Assembly: GCA_900317715.1 (NCBI GenBank)
Contig: ONHS01000013.1
Span: forward strand, 1 to 42,218
Reading direction: 5' to 3'
Source: an uncultured Bacteroidales bacterium
GTDB lineage: Bacteria > Bacteroidota > Bacteroidia > Bacteroidales > WCHB1-69
DNA length: 42,218 nucleotides
Shown: in pieces, positions 16,620 through 27,000 of the stretch
How positions within the stretch are numbered: position 1 is the stretch's first letter
Layout: the number at the start of each line of letters is the position of its first letter
Notes under the pieces: model-generated
Told to the model about the DNA's origin: nothing
The model's input: the letters and a program-made list of their open reading frames with translations, nothing else
Databases searched by the model: none
Made by a program: the position numbers and the translations under genes

Positions 16620-18054
16620 TAATCGAGTAGTAATCATAGGAGCCGGTTTAGGCGGCCTGCAATGCGCCTTTGTGCTGGCCAAGAACGGCATGGAGGTTAC
16701 TGTACTTGAGCAAGACCGCGTGGTGGGTGGTTGTCTGCAGTCTTTCCGACGTGGAAACACCCTGTTCGACACGGGCTTTCACTATGTAGGCGGCCTGCGT
16801 GAGGGCGAGTCGTTGAATCCGCTTTTTCGATATTTTAATCTGTTGGATTTGCCGTGGCAAGCGCTTGATGAGGAATGCTTTGACGAAGTCGTCATCGGCG
16901 ATGAGCGTTTCTCCTATGCAGTCGGTCATGAGCGATTCATTCAAACACTCTCAGCGGCATTTCCGCACGAACAGGCGGGCATACGCGCATATACAAACGT
17001 TTTAAGAGGAGTAGGAGAGCATATCTACGATGCGTTGAAGCCGCGTCAGGCAGACAATTTCTATGAACGTTCACTTTTCGCACGTTCGGCGCATGATTTC
17101 CTGTGCGAGACGATACAAGATCCGTTGCTACGTCAAGTGCTGTCAGGCACTTCGCTAAAGATGGAACTAAACGCTCCGACGCTGCCTCTATACCCCTTCG
17201 CGCAGATTAACAACTCATTTATCCAATCCGCGTGGCGGTTGCGTGGCGGTGGGCAGCAGATAGCCGACCATCTCGTCTCCGACATCGAACAAATGGGCGG
17301 AATAGTGCGCACGAGTGCGGCTGTAAGCAAGATAGAGGAAAACGGTCAAGTACGCGGTGTGTGGGTGAACGGCGATGAATTTATCGAAGCAGACTATGTG
17401 ATCTGCGATATCCATCCGCAAGAGGCCATGCGGCTGATGGCGGAATGTCCCTCGATACGTAAGATATATCGCCGTCGCATGCTGGCCTTAGCAGATACGA
17501 TCGGCATCTTCACGGCCAATATCCGCCTCAAACCGAATGTTCTACCCTACGAGAACAAGAATATCTTTGTTCATCGCAAGGATGCCGATCTATGGAATAT
17601 CCGTACGGGCAGGACAGAAAGTGTGATGGTTAGTTTCTACCCCGACCAGGCGGCAATCGATCTGCTCACCCCAATGCACTGGTCAGAAGTGTCGCAATGG
17701 GCAGACAAGCCTGTCGGTCATCGCGGCGAGGATTATGTGGCGTTCAAACAGCGTAAGACGGAGGAATGCTTGGCATTGGTAGAGCAACGGCTGCCGCAAC
17801 TGCGCGGCGCGATAGACCATGTCTATACCTCAACACCATTAACCTATCAGCGTCACACCCGCACGAACGAGGGCTCTGCCTACGGTATCCGAAAGGACTG
17901 GCGCTCACTTATAACTACAGTCCTCACCCCTAAGACACCGGTGCGAAATGTGTTGCTTACCGGTCAGAACTTGAATTTACATGGACTGCTCGGCGTGTCA
18001 ATGACTTCTGTCATCACTTGTGCCGAAATCCTTGGATCAGAAGTGCTCGATTGA
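16612..18054 (+). CDS. FAD-dependent oxidoreductase, CrtI/retinol-saturase-like
   Basis: A 480-residue flavoenzyme of the phytoene-desaturase / all-trans-retinol 13,14-reductase group. The N-terminal dinucleotide-binding motif is clear (VVIIGAGLGGLQCA, residues 6-19, with Glu34 ending beta-2), followed by GGCLQSFRRG and the 'DTGFHYVGG' substrate-side motif. The C-terminal motif LTGQNLNLHGLLGVS (about 451-465) closes the FAD site. It would saturate, desaturate or isomerise conjugated double bonds of a lipid product. The ATG at 16612 overlaps the preceding stop; an upstream TTG (16606) is less likely. Relatives sit in Bacteroidota aryl-polyene-like clusters. Last gene of this operon. Confidence 0.82.
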   Translation: MNNNRVVIIGAGLGGLQCAFVLAKNGMEVTVLEQDRVVGGCLQSFRRGNTLFDTGFHYVGGLREGESLNPLFRYFNLLDLPWQALDEECFDEVVIGDERFSYAVGHERFIQTLSAAFPHEQAGIRAYTNVLRGVGEHIYDALKPRQADNFYERSLFARSAHDFLCETIQDPLLRQVLSGTSLKMELNAPTLPLYPFAQINNSFIQSAWRLRGGGQQIADHLVSDIEQMGGIVRTSAAVSKIEENGQVRGVWVNGDEFIEADYVICDIHPQEAMRLMAECPSIRKIYRRRMLALADTIGIFTANIRLKPNVLPYENKNIFVHRKDADLWNIRTGRTESVMVSFYPDQAAIDLLTPMHWSEVSQWADKPVGHRGEDYVAFKQRKTEECLALVEQRLPQLRGAIDHVYTSTPLTYQRHTRTNEGSAYGIRKDWRSLITTVLTPKTPVRNVLLTGQNLNLHGLLGVSMTSVITCAEILGSEVLD

Positions 18055-18220
18055 CGCAGAAAAAGAATATATTTGCCGCGTCGTTTTTCTCAGACTCTGT
18101 TTAACAGGCCTCGCAGGGTCTCGAAGTATGGCGTGTAAATGGTAAAATAGAAACACCCTGAAATATGAAACACCTATCTCGTTGGTTACCAATACGGTCT
18201 GTATCTCGGATGTGGCGTGA

Positions 18221-18379
18221 ACCAGATCCAAAACAAATACGCTGCCGTTTACGCTCCTGCTCTGTTGGTATTACTACCGCAAACGCAACCCGCTGCCCGT
18301 CATGGTAGGTCACTTTCTGGTTAATTTGCCAGCGGTGATACAGATGGTGGCGATCTCTTTTATGGCGGGGACGCAATAG
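18221..18379 (+). pseudogene. Possible C-terminal remnant of a CPBP-type membrane protease
   Basis: The 420-bp gap 18055-18474 holds no intact gene. A 52-codon open stretch (ending TAG at 18377-18379) reads ...CWYYYRKRNPLPVMVGHFL then VNLPAVIQMVAISFM. The 'YYR..NPLPVMVGHFLVN' pattern is like the last helix motif of CPBP (CAAX-protease self-immunity) proteins. Preceding bases in another frame (YGLYLGCGVNQ) may be the same protein after a frameshift. The likeness is from memory of the family pattern only. Confidence 0.3.
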
Positions 18380-18406
18380 ATAGATTGTGAAAAATATACT
18401 AATTTT

Positions 18407-18440
18407 ATCCATACTGTTATTAGTATGGATTTTTTTTTTG
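18407..18440 (+). terminator. Perfect 9-bp inverted repeat plus T-run before the phosphatase gene
   Basis: ATCCATACT (18407-18415), a 6-nt loop, AGTATGGAT (18422-18430), then nine T residues. This has the form of an intrinsic terminator for transcription coming from the acyl-ACP operon. It also abuts the -7 box at 18441, so it covers the place of the -33 element and could be an operator for the NRPS operon promoter. Confidence 0.6.
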
Positions 18441-18448
18441 TATTTTTG
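18441..18448 (+). promoter_or_regulatory. -7 box (TATTTTTG) for the phosphatase-STAS-NRPS operon
   Basis: TATTTTTG fits TAnnTTTG and lies 26 bp before the ATG at 18475. No -33 TTTG is seen; that position is taken by the inverted repeat 18407-18430. I see no other -7 box in the gaps ahead of the STAS or NRPS genes, so this is the best candidate promoter for the whole 18.5-37.2 kb unit. Confidence 0.55.
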
Positions 18449-18474
18449 CCACGTGAATTGATAATAACTTATTG

Positions 18475-20670
18475 ATGAAAAAAACGCAGAAGATCCGTTG
18501 GACAGCATTAGGGGCAAAAACGAGTGTTGCGATTCTCGTCACTGCTGCGCTTCTGATGCTGGCGCTTTCGGCTGTGCAGAGTTATTATGCGCGCAAGGAG
18601 ATTCGTGCCAATCTGGAGCGTAACACCGAACTGGACTTGTTTATCAAGGCGCAGAAAATCAAGTATTCCCTCGAAGCGGTGGAAAATGCCTTGCAAAACC
18701 ATATTGACGATATAGAGCGTTCCCTCCCATATCCCGACTCCTTGTTCTCCGTCACGCGGCGCATCGTGGAGCAGAATCCCGATTTCGATGGATGCTGCAT
18801 CGCCATGATTCCAGACTACTATCCTGAAAAAGGCCGCCTTTTCCAGCCTTGTTCCTATCGAGACGGCAAGACCATCAATACATATCTCTATGATGTCGAG
18901 AAATACGACTACACCCAAATCGCCTATTTTAACTTTGCGGTGGATAATGACACGGCCTACTGGAGCGAGCCCTATCGCGATCCCGACGATTCGAGTGTGA
19001 TACTGGTCACGTACAATTTCCCAGTGCATGACCCGAGTGGTCGGGTGGTCGCCCTTCTCGGCGTCGATCTCGATGCCGCATGGTTAGGCGATGTATTGAA
19101 CGCCCACGGCCTGTTCCCTTCTTCGTACAATCTCCTGCTCTCAGGCAAGGGCAGGCTGATATGTGGTCCGAATCCTGCTGAAGTCAAGCATCAGGATGTG
19201 AAGGATATGGTGGCCATGATCAATGACTCTACGCTAAACCGATACTTAAGTCATACAGGAAAGAGCACTATTCTTGCGTTTGTTGACAAGGAAGACGGCG
19301 AAAAAGGCCATGTGTCCTACAACAGCCCCAAGATGATTGCACCCTGGCAAATCGCCACGGTCAACTATGACGAAGAGGTTTTTGCACCGTTGATTCAAAC
19401 ACGTCGGCGCAATATCGTGCTGACGTTGATGGGTTTGCTGATCCTCGCTTTCATCATCCATCGTTCCGCCCAGAGCATCTACAAACTTCGGGATGCCAAT
19501 GCCGAGAAACAGCGCATCGACAGTGAGTTGATGATTGCCAAGAACATTCAGATGAACATGTTGCCCGAAACGTATCCGCCCTTTCCCGACCGCAACGACC
19601 TCGACATCTATGGTTCGTTGGTGCCGGCCAAAATGGTGGGCGGCGACCTTTACGACTTCTTCATCCGCGACGAGAAACTCTATTTCTGCATCGGCGACGT
19701 CAGCGGCAAAAGCGTTCCGGCCGCCTTGGTGATGGCCGTCACACACTCGCTGTTCCTCAGCATCTCCTCGCATGAGAGCCATCCTGCGCGCATCATGCAG
19801 GGTATCAACGAGAGCTTGTGTCGCGGCAATGAGTCGAACATGTTCGTGACGTTCTTCATTGGCGTGCTCGACCTGCCCACGGGTCTCCTGCGATACTGCA
19901 ACGCGGGACACAACCCGCCGTTAACCATAATAGGCGAGCTGGTCGAGCCGCTTCCTGCCAAAGCCAATTTGCCGATGGGCGTGATAGCCGAATTCGACTA
20001 TATGATGCAGCAAACGCGTGTCGAGCCTGAGACCATGATCGTCCTCTATACCGATGGTCTTACCGAAGCCAAGAACATGGATCGCAAGCAGTTTGGCCTC
20101 GAAAAGACGCTTAAAATCTTGGAAAAATGTCACGACGCCACGGCAACGCAACTCATTCAAACCCTCACGAAAAAGGTAGATGCCTTTGTGGGGGAGGCCG
20201 AGCCGAGCGACGACCTCACCCTGCTGGCTATCCGTTATACTCCCAAGGAAGAGTCCTGGACCCTTTCCCGTTCGATAACTCTCGACAATGATGTCGCCCA
20301 AGTCACGGAGCTGAACCAATTTGTCCAATCGGTGACGGAGGAGTTGCAACTCGACAAGGCCTTGTCTAGACGGATCAAGCTGGCCGTTGAGGAGGTGGTG
20401 GTGAACATCATGAATTATGCTTACGTGGCGGATGTCAAAGGCCAGGTGAAAGTGGAGGCCATGGCCAACGACGAACGGTTGCGGTTCATCCTTACCGATT
20501 CTGGCCGATCGTTCGACCCGACAGCCGTCTCGCGTGCCGACACGACGCTCACGGTAGAAGACCGTCCGATTGGCGGTTTGGGCATCCTGCTCGTCCGGAA
20601 CCTGATGGACAGCATCAACTACGAACGGATCGACGGGCAGAATATCCTAAGAATTGAGAAAAAGTTTTGA
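18475..20670 (+). CDS. Membrane sensor: Cache-like domain, SpoIIE/PP2C phosphatase and HATPase kinase
   Basis: A 731-residue protein. Membrane segment 1 lies about residues 16-36; an extracytoplasmic region of ~270 residues with Cache-like features (RDGKTINTYLYDVEKYDY; VILVTYNFPVHDPSGRVVALLGVDLD) follows; membrane segment 2 is about 312-330. Then a coiled linker (EKQRIDSELMIAKNIQMNML) and a SpoIIE-type PP2C phosphatase (about 370-590) with metal-site GGDLYDFF, GDVSGKS, NAGHNPP, YTDGLTEA and DDLTLLAI. The C-terminal ~125 residues are a GHKL ATPase of the RsbW/SpoIIAB anti-sigma-kinase type (N-box VVVNIMNYAY, DSGRSFDP, GGLGILL). Phosphatase and kinase act on STAS antagonists such as the next gene. 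The ATG at 18475 is preferred over a TTG at 18472. Confidence 0.9.
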   Translation: MKKTQKIRWTALGAKTSVAILVTAALLMLALSAVQSYYARKEIRANLERNTELDLFIKAQKIKYSLEAVENALQNHIDDIERSLPYPDSLFSVTRRIVEQNPDFDGCCIAMIPDYYPEKGRLFQPCSYRDGKTINTYLYDVEKYDYTQIAYFNFAVDNDTAYWSEPYRDPDDSSVILVTYNFPVHDPSGRVVALLGVDLDAAWLGDVLNAHGLFPSSYNLLLSGKGRLICGPNPAEVKHQDVKDMVAMINDSTLNRYLSHTGKSTILAFVDKEDGEKGHVSYNSPKMIAPWQIATVNYDEEVFAPLIQTRRRNIVLTLMGLLILAFIIHRSAQSIYKLRDANAEKQRIDSELMIAKNIQMNMLPETYPPFPDRNDLDIYGSLVPAKMVGGDLYDFFIRDEKLYFCIGDVSGKSVPAALVMAVTHSLFLSISSHESHPARIMQGINESLCRGNESNMFVTFFIGVLDLPTGLLRYCNAGHNPPLTIIGELVEPLPAKANLPMGVIAEFDYMMQQTRVEPETMIVLYTDGLTEAKNMDRKQFGLEKTLKILEKCHDATATQLIQTLTKKVDAFVGEAEPSDDLTLLAIRYTPKEESWTLSRSITLDNDVAQVTELNQFVQSVTEELQLDKALSRRIKLAVEEVVVNIMNYAYVADVKGQVKVEAMANDERLRFILTDSGRSFDPTAVSRADTTLTVEDRPIGGLGILLVRNLMDSINYERIDGQNILRIEKKF

Positions 20671-20703
20671 TAATTATAATGTTTCATTAAAAGTACAATT
20701 GTT

Positions 20704-21006
20704 ATGAATACGACAATCATTGAAAAAGACGGTAAGTACATCGTTACGTTGGAAGGCGAACTCGACACTGCACATGCTCTCGAATTCGAAGAAGCTATGA
20801 AACCCCTCCACGATGTTACTGGAAAAGAGATTATTATCGAATGCACCGAGCTGGAATACATCGCTTCCAGCGGATTGCGCATCTTGTTGGGCTTGCTGAA
20901 GAACGCCAAGGCAAAAGGCAACAAGGTGGTATTGAAAAACCTGAATGATGAGATCAAGGATGTCTTCAAAATGACAGGCTTCATCGATCTTTTTGTCATC
21001 GAATAA
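20704..21006 (+). CDS. STAS-domain anti-sigma factor antagonist (RsbV/SpoIIAA-like)
   Basis: A 100-residue single STAS domain, normal length. The phosphorylation site is in ECTELEYIASSGLRILL (Ser55/Ser56). It is expected to be phosphorylated by the RsbW-type domain and dephosphorylated by the SpoIIE domain of the protein encoded 33 bp upstream. The NRPS gene begins 31 bp downstream with no visible promoter between. No dedicated sigma factor or free-standing RsbW is in the neighbourhood, so the output of the switch is not known; it could be a sigma factor elsewhere or a protein target. Confidence 0.9.
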   Translation: MNTTIIEKDGKYIVTLEGELDTAHALEFEEAMKPLHDVTGKEIIIECTELEYIASSGLRILLGLLKNAKAKGNKVVLKNLNDEIKDVFKMTGFIDLFVIE

Positions 21007-21037
21007 TCTTTCTTTTTCCGTTTTTAATTTTTTTGAT

Positions 21038-24000
21038 ATGAAACAATCAGCCCCCCTTTCAAAATCGCAATTGGGTGTCTATGCCGAATGCGTACAACAT
21101 GAAAACGAGATCTTTTATAACCTTCCTTTCCTTTATGTCTTTGACGGCAGTATTGATGCTGACCGTTTGTGTCGCGCCATCGAGGCGACGGTACAAGCCC
21201 ATCCCGTTTTTTTCACACGCATTGAGCTGAGTGAAGAGGGTGAGCCTTTGCAGACCATTGATCTGGAAAAAGAGGAATTCAGTCTTTCCGTCGAACAGGT
21301 TACAGATCTTGAAGCTGAGAAACGAAAATTCATCCAGCCTTTCAAACTCTATGGTGGCAGGCTGTTTCATACCAAAGTGATGCGCGACGCGGAGCATGTC
21401 TATTGGCTCTTTGACATGCATCATCTCATCAGCGACGGCTCCTCGTATCATATTATCGTTTGCGATGTGGAGACGGCTTATAACGGAGGCACACTGGCTC
21501 CCGAGGAGATGTCGATGCAGGAATTTGCCCTTGCTGAAGCCGAGATGCGCAAAACGCCCGCCTTTGAGGAGGGTAAACAGTGGTATGCCCAAAACTTCGA
21601 TTGCGGCGATACCTTCACCCAGCTCATGCCCGACTTAGAGATTCCCGAACACGCGGACGGCGAAAAAGTCCGCATTCTCAACACCGATATGGATCGAGTG
21701 GATGCTTTTTGCAAGACCAACGGCATCAAAAAAAGCACGTTCTTCACCTCGGCCTATTCCTTCCTGTTGGCCAAGTACAACAACGAGCAGGAATCGCTGT
21801 TCACCACGGTTTTCAACGGCCGCACCGAACCGAAGTTCCAACATTCCGTGGGCATGACGGTGAAGACACTTCCCGTTTACGCTAAGTTCACGGATGACAC
21901 CACGGTGCTCGACTTCATGAAAGCCGGCGAGGAACAGATGATAGGCTGCCGCAAACACGACCTCTATTCCTACACCGACATCATGACCGACCTCAACCTG
22001 CAAACCAACTCCATATTTGCATGGCACGGACTCATTTTTGATTTCACCGAGCTGATGGGCAAACCCATGGAGGCCATACAGCTCCGCAAGCACAACGAGG
22101 GCGTGTCGTTTTATCTGATGGCATTCTATGTCGGCAAAAAATATCATATCAAGGCGGAATACAATGCCAACGAATACTCTGAGACGCTGATAGACCAGTT
22201 CTTGGAGAGTTACGAGGCGGTTTTGGAGGGCTTTTTGAGCCAAACCCTCCTGCGCGACATCGACATCTGCACCGAGAGCCAACGCGCCTTGCTGGACAGC
22301 TTCAACCAGACCGACACGCAGCTGGACGAGAGCGCGACGATCGTCTCCAAATTCCGCGAGCAGGTGGCGAAAACGCCCGACAATATCGCGGTGGTTTATC
22401 AGGACAAGCGTTTTACCTACAAAGAGTTGGATGAGATTTCCGACCGTATTGCCGCATATATCCACGGGAAAGGTCTTCATGAAGAGGATGTGGTCTCCGT
22501 CTTGATCCCGCGTTGCGAGTGGATGCCGGTCGTCTCCTTGGGCGTTGTGAAGGCCGGTTGCGCCTACCAGCCCCTCGACCCGACCTATCCTTCGGAGCGT
22601 CTCAACTTCATGATGCAAGATGCCTCCGTGAAGTTGCTCATCGCCGATGAATCGCTGCGCGACATCGTGAACGAATACCAAGGCGACGTGCTGCTGACAA
22701 AAGATATCCATCAGTTACCAACAGCCGATAGCCAACAGCTAGTAGCTTGTGCGCCCAAACCTGAGTCGCTGTTCATCATGCTTTACACCTCCGGCACCAC
22801 GGGAACGCCCAAAGGCTGCCAGTTGGAGCATCGTAATATTGTCACCTTCTGCGAGTGGTATCACCGGAAGTTCAGTCTTACTTCCGGTTGTAAAATTACG
22901 GCCTATGCCAGTTACGGTTTCGATGCCAATATGATGGAAACGTATCCAGCGCTCACATGTGGTGCCACGATTTACATTATCCCAGAGGAGATGCGCTTGG
23001 ATATGATAGCGTTAAACGAATATTTCGAGCAAGAGCAGATTACGCACGGATTTATGACAACGCAGGTGGCCTACCAGTTTGCCACCTCTATTGAGAACCA
23101 CAGTCTGCGCTACTTACTGACTGGCGGCGAGAAGTTGGCGCCACTGACTCCGCCCACAAACTACACCATGGTAAACTGTTACGGTCCGACCGAAAGTACC
23201 GTCTGCATCACCTCCTTCGACGTGACGAAGCCCATGAAGGACATCCCGATTGGCGCGGCGTTGGACAACGTGAAACTCTATATCGTCGATAAGGCGGGTC
23301 ACCGTCTGCCTGTGGGTGTGGCGGGTGAACTTTGGGTCGCCGGACCGCAAGTGACCCGTGGCTACCTCAACCGTCCCGAAAAAACGGCCGAGGTCTATAT
23401 CGACAACCCCTTCGATTCCAGCGAGAAATACGCGCACATCTACCGCACTGGCGACATCGTGCGCTATCTCCCCGACGGCAACATCCAGTTTGTGGGGCGT
23501 AAGGATGGACAGGTGAAAATCCGCGGCTTCCGCATCGAACTGAAAGAGGTGGAAGGTGTCATTCTTCAGTTCCCTGGCATCAAAGACGCTACCGTGCAAG
23601 CCTTCGATGAGGAGGGCGGCGGTAAGTTCATCGCAGCCTATATCGTTGCAGATGAACAGATTGACATCGAAGTCCTGAACAACTTCATCCTGGATGAGAA
23701 ACCGCCTTACATGGTACCGGCCGTGACGATGCAAATTGAGCGCATCCCGCTCAACCAAAACCAGAAGGTGAACAAGAAAGCCCTGCCCAAGCCTGAAAAG
23801 AAAGCGGCTGAGGCTGTGGTAGAGAGCAACGTGCCGATGAACGTACTGGAACAGGAAATCCATGGCATCATCGCCAAGATTATCAACACCGAAGACTTTG
23901 GCGTGACGACGGTGTTGGGCTATGTCGGACTGACCTCTATCATGGCTATTAAATTGGCAATCCAGATCAATAAGCGTTTCGGCGTTACTCTCGACTCGAA

Positions 24001-27000
24001 ATCCCTCGCCAAGATCGGCACTCTGCAGAGCATCGAAAATGAGATTTTGGCCAAGATGATGAGCGAAGAAGCTGGAGAAGAGACGGTGAAGGAGGAAAAA
24101 CATGCCGACACGAACAACATTCCGCTGTCATACGCGCAGATGGGTGTATATGTGGAGTGCATGAAGCAGCCTGAGGCCACCGTTTATAATATTCCGATGA
24201 AGGTCCGTTTCCCCAAGGAGGTGGATACCACGCTGCTTGCACAGGCATTGGAAACCCTCGTCAAGGCGCATCCTCAATTGCAGGCGCATTTTGGCAGTTC
24301 GGGCTCGGATATTATCCAAATTATTGATTTCGAGCAACCTATTGAAATTCCACACAGCCAACATAGTGAGGCTGAGATGGACCAATACAAGCGGGAATTC
24401 GTCAAGCCGTTCAATTTGAGGCAAGGTCCGCTCTACCGCATGGAGATTGTCACCACCGAGCAATGGGTCTATCTGATGCTCGACTTTCATCACCTTATCA
24501 TGGACGGCGGCTCTCTGGATCTGTTGTTGACACAACTTTTCGAATTGCTCAACGGTCATGAAATTGAACCGGAATCCTTCACCTACGCCGATTTCGTGGC
24601 AGCAGAGAAAGCTGACGAAAACAGCGCAGAACATACTGCCGCCAAGGACTTCTTCCAAGAACGTCTCGGCAAGGTGGAAGGTGTGACCGAGGTTCCCTCA
24701 GATTTGACCAACCCCAAAGAGCAAGGCGTTATCGAAACCTCGACGAGTCAGTTGGATTTCGAATCCATAGAGGAGTTCTGCCGTCAGCACAATATCACGC
24801 CGGCGCACCTCACCCTCGCGGCTACCTTCTACGCACTTTCTCGTTTCACCAACAACGAGCAATTGTGCATTACCACCATCAGCAACGGCCGCTCCGATTT
24901 GCGCATCAGCAATACGACCGGCATGTTCGTCAACACGCTGGCATTGAGTGCCCAGATCGGCGAACAAAGTGTGATGGAATTCCTGACCGAAACCAGCAAG
25001 CAATTCGACGAGACGCTGCGGCATGAGAAATATCCTTTCGCACAAATCGCTGCCGACTACGACCTTTCTGCCGAAATCATGTTCGCTTACCAGATGGGCG
25101 TTCTCAACGAGCATAAGTTCAAAGGCCAGACGATTGCCATTGAGAGTATGGAGTCTGACGTGCCGAAGTTCCGCATCGCTTTCTATATCCAGGAGGAAAA
25201 AGGTAAGCCGAGTGTGTGTATCGAATACGACAATGGCCGTTATAGCCGAGATCTGATGCAACATCTGGGACAGTCGATTTGCAATGCAGCGAAGGCATTC
25301 ATCCGTCAGCCGGAAGTGAAGTTGCAGCAAGTGTCGCTGTTGGATGCCGAACAGACCGAGATCCTCGACAGTTTCAACCAGACCGAAGTGCCTTACGACG
25401 ACACCCAGACCATCATCTCGCTGTTCCGTAAGCAAGTGGCCCAAACGCCCGACAATATGGCGGTGGTCTATCACGACAAGCACTATACGTACAAAGAAGT
25501 GGATGCCATCTCGGAGCGTATCGCAGCCTATCTCGTTTCAAAAGGCCTTGGAAAAGAAGATGTCGTTTCGGTCCTTATCCCGCGCTGCGAATGGATGGCC
25601 ATTGCCTCGTTGGGCGTGCTGAAAGCCGGTTGCGCCTATCAGCCTCTCGACCCGAGCTATCCCGCCGATCGTCTGAACTTCATGATGCAGGATGCCAACG
25701 CCAAGTTGCTCATCGCCGACGAGTCATTGCGCGATATCGTGAACGAGTATCATGGTCCTGTGCTTCTCACTAAGGATATAGATCAACTGCCAACAGCCAA
25801 TAGCCAACAGCCAATAGCCGAAATCACGCCTTCGAGCCTTTTCATTATGCTCTACACATCCGGTTCGACGGGCACGCCCAAAGGCTGTCAATTGGAACAC
25901 GGCAATCTTGTGGCATTCTGCCATTGGTACCAGACCCACTATGGTCTGACTGCCAACGACAAGGTGGCCGCCTACGCCAGCTACGGCTTCGACGCCTGCA
26001 TGATGGACATGTATCCGGCTCTGACCTGTGGTGCCTGTGTCCACATTATCGGCGATGACATCCGTCTGAATCTGCCCGACTTGAACGACTACTTCAATCA
26101 GCAAGGTATTACCCATTCGTTCATCACCACGCAGGTGGGCTACCAGTTCGCGACCAACGTCGAGAACCACTCGCTGCGTTGTTTCGCGGTGGGTGGCGAG
26201 AAACTTTCGGCCCTCAATCCGCCGACGAACTACAAGATGTACAACGGCTACGGTCCGACGGAATGTACCATTTTCACCACGAATTACTGGGTGAAGGATT
26301 ACGAATTGGATATTCCCATTGGCAAACCGTTAGACAATCTGAAACTCTATATCGTTGACAAACAGTTCAACAGACTTCCCATCGGTGCCATGGGCGAGTT
26401 GTGGGTCACAGGACCGCAAGTGAGCCGTGGCTACCTGAACCGTCCCGAAAAGACAGCCGAGACTTACATCCAAAATCCTTTCAGCGATGATCCGAAGCAC
26501 AGTCGTGTGTATCGCACGGGCGACATCGTGCGCTACCTGCCCGATGGCAACATCCAGTTTGTCGGTCGTAAGGACGGTCAGGTGAAGATTCGTGGCTTCC
26601 GCATCGAGCTGAAGGAGGTGGAGGCTGTGATTCGCCAGTTCCCGGGTATCAAGGATGCTACTGTGCAAGCCTTTGAGTATGAGAACGGTGGCAAATACAT
26701 CGCAGCCTATATCGTCAGCGACGAGAAAGTGGATGTCAAACAACTCAATGACTTCATCGGTCAGCAGAAACCGCCGTACATGATTCCGGCAGCCACGATG
26801 CAGATCGATGTTATCCCGTTGAACCAGAACCAGAAGGTGAACCGCAAGGCGTTGCCCGCTCCGGTCATCCAAGCGGCCGACCACGAATATGTGGAGCCCG
26901 TCACCGAAGTCGAGAAACTCTTCTGCAAGATTTACAGCGACATTCTGTCCATGGACAAGATCGGCGCCACCGACAACTTCTTCGAGTTGGGTGGTACCTC

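Noticed and set aside
18061..18231. Small minus-strand open frames in the gap before the phosphatase gene
   Set aside because: No promoter, no recognisable motif, and plus-strand translations fit a decayed membrane protein better.
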